DNA of 43,799 nt from Gammaproteobacteria bacterium (GTDB lineage: Bacteria; Pseudomonadota; Gammaproteobacteria; Pseudomonadales; Halieaceae), in NCBI GenBank assembly GCA_003646405.1, contig QNFR01000007.1, forward strand, positions 1 through 43,799. Direction: 5' to 3'. Of the stretch, positions 37,454 through 43,799 are shown in pieces; the first letter of the stretch is position 1; the number at the start of each line of letters is the position of its first letter. A model generated the notes under the pieces. It ran no database searches, was not told the DNA's origin, and saw only the letters and a list, made by a program, of their open reading frames with translations. The translations under genes were made by a program, and so were the position numbers.

Positions 37454-37609
37454 ATGAGAGAAAAAGTCAGAATGAATTCTTCAGCCGGTACAGGACACTT
37501 CTATACCACTGATAAGAACAAGCGTACCACTCCGGACAAGCTGGAGATGAAAAAGTACGATCCAGTAGTGCGTAAGCATGTGATGTACAAGGAAGGCAAA
37601 ATCAAATAG
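37454..37609 (+). CDS. rpmG: ribosomal protein bL33
   Basis: Large-subunit ribosomal protein of 51 residues. The translation starts [20 protein letters not shown] and ends [14 protein letters not shown], very close to E. coli L33. It has no Cys pairs, so it is the zinc-free (C-minus) form. GGGAGAAG upstream of the ATG serves as ribosome-binding site. Second gene of the rpmBG operon, followed by a strong terminator. Confidence 0.98.
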   Translation: MREKVRMNSSAGTGHFYTTDKNKRTTPDKLEMKKYDPVVRKHVMYKEGKIK

Positions 37610-37635
37610 TTGCCTGTCCTCCAATGATCCCTATG

Positions 37636-37661
37636 AAACCCCGGCCAATGCCGGGGTTTTT
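37636..37661 (+). terminator. intrinsic terminator of rpmB-rpmG
   Basis: A 10-base stem (AAACCCCGGC / GCCGGGGTTT) with a CAAT loop ends in TTTTT. It begins 26 bases after the rpmG stop codon. The A-tract before the stem would also allow some termination from the other strand. Confidence 0.92.
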
Positions 37662-37778
37662 ATGTACAGGATGTACGGCATGTCGCGGGAGCCAGGGAGA
37701 GCCTGCCCCGCTTTATCGGGTATAGCGGTAGCGACTCGCTATGGATCGCCGCGATAGGGCCTGTTACGCTCAGCACTA

Positions 37779-38591
37779 ATGCCTGAACTACCTGAAGTTG
37801 AAACCACGCGACGGGGTGTCGAGCCCTACAGTCGCGGCTCGGTGGTACGACAGCTTGTGGTACGCGAGCCCCGGTTGCGCTGGCCGGTGCCGGATGATCT
37901 GGCCGCATTACTGTGTGGCCAGACAATTGTCGCGGTTGAGCGGCGCGCAAAATACCTGTTGTTCAGAACAGCTGCCGGCTCTCTGATAGTACATCTGGGC
38001 ATGTCCGGTTCGTTGCGGGTGGCGTCTCCCACTGAGGCCCCGGGGCGGCACGATCACATTGACCTGCTGTTCGAAGGAGGGCACTGTCTGCGCTATAACG
38101 ACCCGCGGCGTTTCGGTTGTTTTCTGTGGGTGGAACCGGGGCGGCAGCACCCGCTGCTCAGCAACCTGGGGCCTGAGCCGCTGTCTGCCGAATTCGACGG
38201 CGAGACGCTCTATCGGCGTTCCCGGGGCCGTGGCGGCCCGGTAAAGAATTTCATAATGGACGGAAAAGTGGTGGTTGGTGTTGGTAATATTTACGCTAAC
38301 GAGGCTCTGTTCCTGTCGGGTATTCGTCCTGATCGGCGCGCCGGGCGTATTTCACACTGCCGCTACCAGAGCTTGGCAGAAAATATAAAGCAAGTGCTTA
38401 CTTCGGCTATAGAGCAGGGTGGAACAACGCTGAAAGATTTTGTGGGAGGGGATGGCAAGCCGGGTTACTTCGCCCGGCAGCTGCTTGTTTATGGCCGGGC
38501 AGGGCAGCCCTGTAAGTCCTGTGGTACCGCTTTGCGGGAGTTGCGCCTGGGCCAGCGCAGCAGCGTCTACTGCGTGGCCTGTCAGCGCTGA
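37779..38591 (+). CDS. mutM: formamidopyrimidine-DNA glycosylase
   Basis: Removes 8-oxoguanine and formamidopyrimidines from DNA and nicks the abasic site. It is 270 residues (E. coli 269). The catalytic N-terminus is [13 protein letters not shown], with Pro2 and Glu3. Also present are the H2TH region ([19 protein letters not shown]) and a C-terminal zinc finger with CKSCG and CVAC followed by the terminal QR. It lies downstream of rpmG, beyond the terminator, as in many gammaproteobacteria, so it needs its own promoter within 37662-37778. Confidence 0.97.
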   Translation: MPELPEVETTRRGVEPYSRGSVVRQLVVREPRLRWPVPDDLAALLCGQTIVAVERRAKYLLFRTAAGSLIVHLGMSGSLRVASPTEAPGRHDHIDLLFEGGHCLRYNDPRRFGCFLWVEPGRQHPLLSNLGPEPLSAEFDGETLYRRSRGRGGPVKNFIMDGKVVVGVGNIYANEALFLSGIRPDRRAGRISHCRYQSLAENIKQVLTSAIEQGGTTLKDFVGGDGKPGYFARQLLVYGRAGQPCKSCGTALRELRLGQRSSVYCVACQR

Positions 38592-38634
38592 ACAGGCTAC
38601 ACTGTAGGAAAATAAGGGGAAGGGGAAGAGGACT

Positions 38635-39021
38635 ATGAAAATAAAACCAAGCGCACGGCGCGCCGCTATAGCTTTGATGATCGGTTGTCTGATGCTGCCA
38701 CAGGCTCTTTGGGCCCAGAATGCAGTGGATGAGGACCCCAATGCACTTATCATGGTGGGCGACCTGGTTGTGGCAAGACCCATTGGTGTGGTGATGACGG
38801 TAGGCGGTGTCGCGGTGTGGGTGGTCAGCCTGCCCTTCACCCTGTTGGCGGGGAATGCCAGTGAAGCGGCCGGGGCTCTTATGGGGGGGCCGGCAGAGGC
38901 CACATTCATGCGCTGCCTGGGCTGCCGTAAGAATGGCTACACCGGTAAAGATACCGCGCAGAACGAAAAGAACAAAGCGGAAGAAGAAGAGCACCCGGAG
39001 GTGGTGAGTGTTCTTCCCTGA
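38635..39021 (+). CDS. small exported/membrane protein of unknown function
   Basis: A 128-residue protein with a twin-basic N-terminus and a signal peptide (about 1-27, ending ALWAQ). One further hydrophobic Gly/Val-rich helix (about 49-72, GVVMTVGGVAVWVVSLPFTL) follows, then a CxxC pair (Cys94, Cys97) and a strongly charged C-terminal tail. The segment DLVVARPIGVVMTVGG...SLPFTLLAGN recalls small uncharacterised membrane proteins of Pseudomonas-like bacteria. No function can be assigned. A purine-rich ribosome-binding region (AAGGGGAAGGGG) precedes the ATG. It is convergent with coaD. Confidence 0.75.
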   Translation: MKIKPSARRAAIALMIGCLMLPQALWAQNAVDEDPNALIMVGDLVVARPIGVVMTVGGVAVWVVSLPFTLLAGNASEAAGALMGGPAEATFMRCLGCRKNGYTGKDTAQNEKNKAEEEEHPEVVSVLP

Positions 39022-39043
39022 GTTTATCGCGCCTTAGCGGCGT

Positions 39044-39556
<513 letters not shown>

Positions 39557-39644
39557 CTACGAATGTTAAACAATTTACCCTGTTGCGACAATGCGGCAGG
39601 CGTTATCCGGCCGTGGCCGGTGGCTGTAACCGGTGGACCGTTGC

Positions 39645-40226
39645 TCAATCGACCAGGAACAACCGGTAGGCCACCCCGCCAGTGGTCTTGTCCCGGTGCA
39701 GGGACCACCCGGGCGGGGCCATGGGCGGTGGCTCTGAGGCCGCCGTTTCCACGTAGGCCAGCGCCCCGGGGAGCAGTAATTTCTTTGCGGCCAGTACTGT
39801 GCAGGTTGCATCGACCAGTTGCCCGGAGAAGGGCGGGTCGATAAATACCAGGTCATAGGGCTCGCTGGTCGCCTGCAGGAATTGCAGCGCCGACGATGGG
39901 TGGCACCGCCCGACGGCGGTGGCGCCCAGTGTTGCCAGGTGATTGCCGATCTGCGCCAGTGCCACCCCCGAGGTGTCAACGAAGTCGCAATGAGAGGCAC
40001 CCCGGGACAACGCTTCCAGGCCCAGGACACCGCTGCCGGCAAAAAGGTCTGCGCACCTGGCGCCGTGAATATAGGGGGCCAGCCAATTGAACAGGGTCTC
40101 GCGTACCCGGTCGCTGGTGGGCCGTAATCCCTCTGCCGGTGTGAAGGTGAGTTTGCGGCCGCGCCACTGCCCACCGATGATGCGCAGCTGGCTCTGTTTT
40201 CCTGCGCCTTTCCCTGATCTTGCCAT
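39645..40226 (-). CDS. rsmD: 16S rRNA (guanine(966)-N(2))-methyltransferase
   Basis: Methylates G966 of 16S rRNA. From the ATG at 40226 it has 193 residues (E. coli 198). Family marks are LRIIGGQWRGRKL, GLRPTSDRVRETLFNWL, the SAM-binding DLFAGSGVLGLEALSRGA and the catalytic DPPF (LVFIDPPFSGQ). An ATG at 40283 would add 19 residues not expected in the family. It is divergent from ftsY, the conserved rsmD/ftsYEX arrangement. Confidence 0.95.
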   Translation of the reverse strand: MARSGKGAGKQSQLRIIGGQWRGRKLTFTPAEGLRPTSDRVRETLFNWLAPYIHGARCADLFAGSGVLGLEALSRGASHCDFVDTSGVALAQIGNHLATLGATAVGRCHPSSALQFLQATSEPYDLVFIDPPFSGQLVDATCTVLAAKKLLLPGALAYVETAASEPPPMAPPGWSLHRDKTTGGVAYRLFLVD

Positions 40227-40320
40227 TTCTTCGCTTCGTGCAACGGTGGTACGATAGGCGCCGTCGCGGGCGCTCGCCTGCATACTTTAGTTAGTTTACC
40301 TCGTCACCGACACGACAAAT

Positions 40321-41541
40321 ATGAAATTTTTCAAACGCAAAGAAAAGACGGATGTCCAACCGGCTCCATCCGCAACAACGCCCGCTGCTGAACAGGCCAG
40401 CGCAGCGCAGCAGGCATTGTCAGCCGGTGAGGTAGTGCAATCGCGCCTGCCGATCCCCGGCCCCCCCCCTGAGAAGGAGGCCTCCATACCTGCAGTGCCG
40501 GAACAGGTGCCAGAGCAGGTGACCGCGCCGCCTGAAGAGCCCCCGGTGGCACCTCCCGGGGAGACAGCGGAGGTAGCCACAACCGATAGCGGTGCGGATA
40601 CTGCCAGTAAAGCGGGCTTCTTCTCCCGCCTGCGGCAGGGTTTGGGTCGCACCAGTGACAACCTGGTGCAGGGCATGGGAACCCTGTTTCTGGGGCGCAA
40701 GGAAATTGATGCCGAACTGCTGGAGGAGCTGGAATCGCGACTGTTGCTCGCGGATGTGGGGGTGGATGCCACCCTGGAGATTATCGGCCGGCTCAGCCAG
40801 CGGGTATCGCGCAAGGAACTGACTCACCCGGAAGCGCTGCAGGCAGCTTTGAAAGAGGAGTTATTGACCCTGCTCAAGCCCTGTGAGCAGCCGCTTCAGG
40901 TGCAGGGCCACAAACCCTATGTGATTCTGATGGTGGGCGTGAACGGGGTGGGCAAAACCACCACCATAGGCAAACTTGCCAGGCGCTATATAAGTGAGGG
41001 TCATTCTGTGATGCTGGCCGCAGGTGATACTTTCCGGGCCGCGGCGGTAGAGCAGTTGCAAGTGTGGGGTGAGCGTAACGGCGTGCCGGTGGTGGCGCAG
41101 CACACCGGGGCCGACAGCGCCTCAGTCATTTTTGACGCGTTGCAGGCGGCGCAGGCCCGCAATGTGGATGTGCTGATAGCCGATACCGCCGGTCGCCTGC
41201 ACAACAAGGAGCACCTCATGGAGGAGTTGAAGAAGGTGGTGCGGGTCATGGGCAAGATTGACCCGGCGGCTCCCCATGAGGTCATGCTGGTGCTGGATGC
41301 CGGCACTGGCCAGAATGCCCTGGCCCAGGCCGACCACTTCCGGCAATGGGTGGGCGTTTCCGGTATCAGCCTGACCAAGCTCGACGGTACCGCCAAGGGC
41401 GGCGTCATTTTCGCCATAGCGAAAAAGCTGGGTCTGCCCATCCGTTTTATCGGTGTTGGGGAGGCCGTCGAGGATTTGCATCCTTTTCAGGCGGAGCAGT
41501 TTATCGAAGCCCTGTTCGCCGGGGATGATGCGGCTGCATGA
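40321..41541 (+). CDS. ftsY: signal recognition particle receptor FtsY
   Basis: GTPase at the inner membrane that receives ribosome-SRP complexes and hands nascent membrane proteins to SecYEG. It is 406 residues. The N-terminal A domain (1-95) is Pro/Glu/Ala-rich and acidic after a basic start. The NG domain follows with GVNGVGKTTTIGKLARRY (P-loop), DTFRAAAVEQLQ, DTAGRLHNKEHLMEEL and TKLDGTAKGG. Nine consecutive C (40461-40469) occur in the A-domain. No clear Shine-Dalgarno precedes the ATG. The stop overlaps the ftsE start by 4 bases. Confidence 0.97.
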   Translation: MKFFKRKEKTDVQPAPSATTPAAEQASAAQQALSAGEVVQSRLPIPGPPPEKEASIPAVPEQVPEQVTAPPEEPPVAPPGETAEVATTDSGADTASKAGFFSRLRQGLGRTSDNLVQGMGTLFLGRKEIDAELLEELESRLLLADVGVDATLEIIGRLSQRVSRKELTHPEALQAALKEELLTLLKPCEQPLQVQGHKPYVILMVGVNGVGKTTTIGKLARRYISEGHSVMLAAGDTFRAAAVEQLQVWGERNGVPVVAQHTGADSASVIFDALQAAQARNVDVLIADTAGRLHNKEHLMEELKKVVRVMGKIDPAAPHEVMLVLDAGTGQNALAQADHFRQWVGVSGISLTKLDGTAKGGVIFAIAKKLGLPIRFIGVGEAVEDLHPFQAEQFIEALFAGDDAAA

Positions 41542-42203
41542 TCACTTTTGACCGGGTCAGCAAGCGCTACGAAGAGGGGCATGATGCCCTGCGTGAAATC
41601 AGCGTGTGCATCGACCGGGACGAACTGGTTTTTCTCACCGGACACTCCGGCGCAGGCAAGAGCACTATGCTGCGTCTGATTATGCTGATGGATCGTCCCA
41701 CTCGCGGTCAGCTGATTGTCGATGGCCAGGACCTGGCGGCAGTGAGTTCCCGCGGGGTTCCGCGGCACCGCCGCAATATCGGCGTGGTATTTCAGAATCA
41801 CCAGCTGCTGTTCGACCGCTCCGTATTCGACAACGTGGCCCTGCCCCTGATCATAGCGGGCTATGATCACCGGGAAGTGGCCCGGCGAGTGCGTGCGGCG
41901 CTGGACAAGGTGGGCCTGCTCAACCGTGAGCGGGCCCTGCCCGTTACCCTTTCTGGCGGCGAGCAGCAGCGGGTCGGTATCGCCCGGGCCGTGGTTGCCA
42001 AACCCAAAATTCTACTGGCGGATGAGCCCACCGGCAACCTCGACCCCGCCCTGTCGGCGGAAATCATGCAGCTGTTTGAAGAATTTAACCAGGTCGGTGT
42101 CACGGTACTGATAGCCAGCCACGATCTGGTCCTGATTTCCAGACTGCACCACCGTATTATCACCCTGGATCAGGGCCGGCTGATCTCCGGGACCGGACAA
42201 TAA
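41538..42203 (+). CDS. ftsE: cell division ABC transporter ATP-binding protein FtsE
   Basis: ATPase of the FtsEX complex, which works at the septum and controls peptidoglycan amidase activation through EnvC-type activators. It has 221 residues (E. coli 222). Walker A GHSGAGKST, signature LSGGEQQRVGIARA, Walker B ILLADEPTGNLDP and the switch His (IASHD) are intact. It begins MITFDRVSKRYEEGHDALR. The gene overlaps ftsY by 4 bases and ftsX by 1 base, so the three are translationally coupled. Confidence 0.98.
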   Translation: MITFDRVSKRYEEGHDALREISVCIDRDELVFLTGHSGAGKSTMLRLIMLMDRPTRGQLIVDGQDLAAVSSRGVPRHRRNIGVVFQNHQLLFDRSVFDNVALPLIIAGYDHREVARRVRAALDKVGLLNRERALPVTLSGGEQQRVGIARAVVAKPKILLADEPTGNLDPALSAEIMQLFEEFNQVGVTVLIASHDLVLISRLHHRIITLDQGRLISGTGQ

Positions 42204-43180
42204 TGGGACGCCGCGCCGTTGGACGTCGTGAAGGGGCCAGCCAAAGTCGCGCCGATCTACGCGATCAATACCAGGCCTGGCTGCGCCACCACCGCCTGTC
42301 GGCGGCGGACAGCCTGCACCGGGTGCTGGATAGCCCGGGTTCCAGTGTACTTACCTGGTTGGTGATAGGTATCGCTTTGGCCCTGCCGGTGGGATTGAAT
42401 GTGGCCCTGGATAATGTCAGCCAGCTCAGTGCGAACTGGGACAGCCCCGCCCGGATATCCCTGTTCCTGCACGACGATATATCCACCGATAAAGCCAGAC
42501 AACTGGAAATAGAGCTGGCAGAGCGGGTGGATGTGGCTGAGACGCATTTCGTTTCCCGCGACGAGGCTCTGCAGGAATTCAGTGCCCTGTCCGGTTTTGC
42601 GGATGTGTTGGCCAGCCTGGAGGAAAATCCCCTGCCCCACCTGATACTGGTCTCTCCCGCAGGTAGTTTAGGGGGAGATGCCGTCGCGACACTGCGGCTG
42701 GATTTACAGGGCTACCCGGAAGTGGGTGAGGCGGTACTGGATATGGCGTGGCTGGCGCGACTTAACAGCCTGATGGAACTCAGTCGCCGCCTGGTGCTGG
42801 CGGTGGGGGGCTTATTGGTGCTGGGTGTGGTGCTGATCCTGGGTAATACAATTCGTCTCGCGATTGAAAATCGCCGGGAAGAAATTGTGATCGTCAAGCT
42901 GGTGGGCGGCAGCAATGCTTTCGTACGCCGCCCTTTTCTGTACACCGGCCTCTGGTACGGCGTGGGCGGTGGCCTGTTCGCCGCGATTCTGGTGGCGAGC
43001 GCCCTGTGGTTTCTACAGGAGCCGATAAGCCGCCTCGCACAGCTCTATGAGAGCACCTTTGAGCTGCGCGGGTTGGGTATTATGGGGGGGCTAAACCTGA
43101 TTATACTGGGCGGCCTGCTCGGTTTGAGCGGTGCCTGGTTGGCAGTTAGCCGGCACTTATCCCGCATCGAGCCGCGTTGA
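42203..43180 (+). CDS. ftsX: cell division protein FtsX
   Basis: Membrane subunit of FtsEX. It has 325 residues: an N-terminal basic cytoplasmic tail, then four membrane helices (about 50-70, 198-222, 250-272, 292-316). A large periplasmic loop between the first two (about 72-195) would bind the amidase activator. The cytoplasmic loop after helix 2 (IRLAIENRREEIVIVKLVGGSNAFVRRPFLYTG) is typical. The start ATG overlaps the ftsE TAA by one base. No T-run hairpin follows; an AT-rich stretch leads into the rpoH promoter. Confidence 0.97.
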   Translation: MGRRAVGRREGASQSRADLRDQYQAWLRHHRLSAADSLHRVLDSPGSSVLTWLVIGIALALPVGLNVALDNVSQLSANWDSPARISLFLHDDISTDKARQLEIELAERVDVAETHFVSRDEALQEFSALSGFADVLASLEENPLPHLILVSPAGSLGGDAVATLRLDLQGYPEVGEAVLDMAWLARLNSLMELSRRLVLAVGGLLVLGVVLILGNTIRLAIENRREEIVIVKLVGGSNAFVRRPFLYTGLWYGVGGGLFAAILVASALWFLQEPISRLAQLYESTFELRGLGIMGGLNLIILGGLLGLSGAWLAVSRHLSRIEPR

Positions 43181-43257
43181 GGCCCAGCGCTCCTCCTGTG
43201 TCATGCCTGTAACTTTTTGATTATAAAGAAATAATTTTATATTTTTCAGCCTGTGAG

Positions 43258-43284
43258 GGAACTTTTCTGCAATTAGCACTCTAA
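43258..43284 (+). promoter_or_regulatory. sigma-E/AlgU-like promoter of rpoH
   Basis: GGAACTT (43258-43264) is a perfect -35 element for extracytoplasmic sigma factors of the RpoE/AlgU type. TCTAA at 43280-43284 follows after 15 bases (usual spacing about 16). The -10 overlaps the left arm of the CIRCE element. E. coli and Pseudomonas rpoH are known to have a sigma-E-type promoter, so the match is plausible. An overlapping sigma-70 option is TTAGCA (43273-43278) with TAAAAT (43297-43302), 18 bases apart. Confidence 0.6.
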
Positions 43285-43299
43285 TTCAAAGAGTGCTAA
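43273..43299 (+). promoter_or_regulatory. CIRCE element (HrcA operator) upstream of rpoH
   Basis: TTAGCACTC (43273-43281), a nine-base spacer, and GAGTGCTAA (43291-43299) match the CIRCE consensus TTAGCACTC-N9-GAGTGCTAA at all 18 defined positions. CIRCE is bound by the repressor HrcA, whose usual targets are groESL and the dnaK operon. Here it covers the promoter region of rpoH and ends 32 bases before the ATG, which implies HrcA repression of the sigma-32 gene. hrcA itself is not in the window. Confidence 0.9.
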
Positions 43300-43331
43300 A
43301 ATCGGCGCCCCTGCGACATGGAGAATCAACT

Positions 43332-43799
43332 ATGGGTAAGAGTTTACAGCCAGTGGATCAGATGGTACCGGGAGCTAATCTCGGGGCATATGTGCAAGCG
43401 GTTAGTAGTATCCCTGTGCTCAGTGTCGAGCGCGAGCGGGAGTTGGCTGAAGATCTTTACTACAACGAAAACCTGCAGGCGGCGCGGGAGTTGGTTATGT
43501 CCCACCTGCGCTTTGTGGTGCATATTGCACGCAGCTATTCCGGCTATGGCCTGGCCGAAGCCGACCTGATACAGGAAGGCAATGTTGGCCTGATGAAGGC
43601 GGCCAAGCGCTACAACCCGGAAAAAGGTGTCCGCCTGGTGTCCTTTGCTGTGCACTGGATCAAGGCTGAGATGCACGAGTTCATCCTGCGCAACTGGCGT
43701 ATCGTGAAAGTGGCCACCACCAAGGCCCAGCGCAAGCTGTTTTTCAACCTGCGCGGGGCCAAAAAGACCCTGGCCTGGCTGAGTGCCGCAGAGGCGCAG
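43332..43799 (+). CDS. rpoH: RNA polymerase heat-shock sigma factor RpoH (3' end missing)
   Basis: The first 156 codons of sigma-32, running off the right edge. The start [21 protein letters not shown] is followed by region 2 with [43 protein letters not shown]-type sequence (core binding) and [22 protein letters not shown] (-10 recognition). The RpoH box (QRKLFFNLR), the hallmark of this sigma subgroup, comes next. Region 4 lies outside. It is downstream of ftsYEX, the conserved location, and carries its own promoter with CIRCE. Confidence 0.97.
   Translation, partial: MGKSLQPVDQMVPGANLGAYVQAVSSIPVLSVERERELAEDLYYNENLQAARELVMSHLRFVVHIARSYSGYGLAEADLIQEGNVGLMKAAKRYNPEKGVRLVSFAVHWIKAEMHEFILRNWRIVKVATTKAQRKLFFNLRGAKKTLAWLSAAEAQ

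Noticed and set aside
37662-37778. Short imperfect repeats (GTACAGGATGTAC, TAGCG...CGCTA) before mutM
   Set aside because: Too short and degenerate to call an element; they may belong to the mutM promoter region but no convincing -35/-10 pair is seen.
39575-40243. 222-codon minus-strand frame overlapping rsmD
   Set aside because: Out-of-frame shadow of rsmD, full of Arg/Pro/Trp with no family signature, whereas the other frame has the DPPF and SAM motifs.

Overview
The window is a 43.8 kb stretch of chromosome from a gammaproteobacterium. By eye it is moderately GC-rich, densely coded and almost entirely core genes. Gene content and order (atpDC-glmUS; ubiCA next to rubredoxin reductase; recG-oxyR; rph-crc-pyrE; argB-algC-coaBC; rsmD/ftsYEX-rpoH) resemble Pseudomonas and its relatives. 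A Crc homologue and an AlgC-type phosphomannomutase with a long membrane N-terminus point to Pseudomonadales in the broad sense, for example a Cellvibrio/Microbulbifer-like marine lineage. That placement is inference; no rRNA or tRNA gene is present to settle it.

Layout. 1-5.5 kb: end of the ATP synthase operon (atpD partial, atpC), then glmU-glmS-sirB2 for UDP-GlcNAc precursor synthesis. 5.5-7.3 kb: a REP-doublet-like repeat, a small secreted protein and a SPOR-domain membrane protein. 7.4-13.1 kb: uvrD, then a TRAP transporter whose binding protein is on the plus strand and whose two permease genes are on the minus strand, with yciA between. 13.2-14.6 kb: yaaA and a DUF938 methyltransferase. 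14.6-19.6 kb: the minus-strand ubiC-ubiA-DUF482 cluster, divergent from a rubredoxin/rubredoxin-reductase fusion and a DUF1415 gene.

19.6-27.4 kb: a long minus-strand run, in transcription order yicC, gmk, rpoZ, spoT, ridA, oxyR, recG, covering stringent response, nucleotide, peroxide and recombination functions. 27.5-31.3 kb: rph, crc, pyrE, a DUF4124-like protein and slmA. 31.4-36.2 kb: coaBC, algC, argB (minus strand) with dut missing from its usual place. 36.4-39.5 kb: radC, rpmB-rpmG (the 51-codon rpmG is included), mutM, a small membrane protein and coaD. 39.6-43.8 kb: rsmD divergent from ftsY-ftsE-ftsX, and the start of rpoH.

The window is mostly ordinary. The most notable signal is regulatory: a perfect CIRCE element (TTAGCACTC-N9-GAGTGCTAA, 43273-43299) lies 32 nt upstream of rpoH and overlaps a sigma-E-like promoter. 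This suggests that the heat-shock sigma factor gene is repressed by HrcA and activated by envelope stress. Other points are an OxyR-type dyad ahead of oxyR, the rubredoxin fusion, two unexplained inverted-repeat elements, the missing dut gene and two small exported proteins of unknown function.
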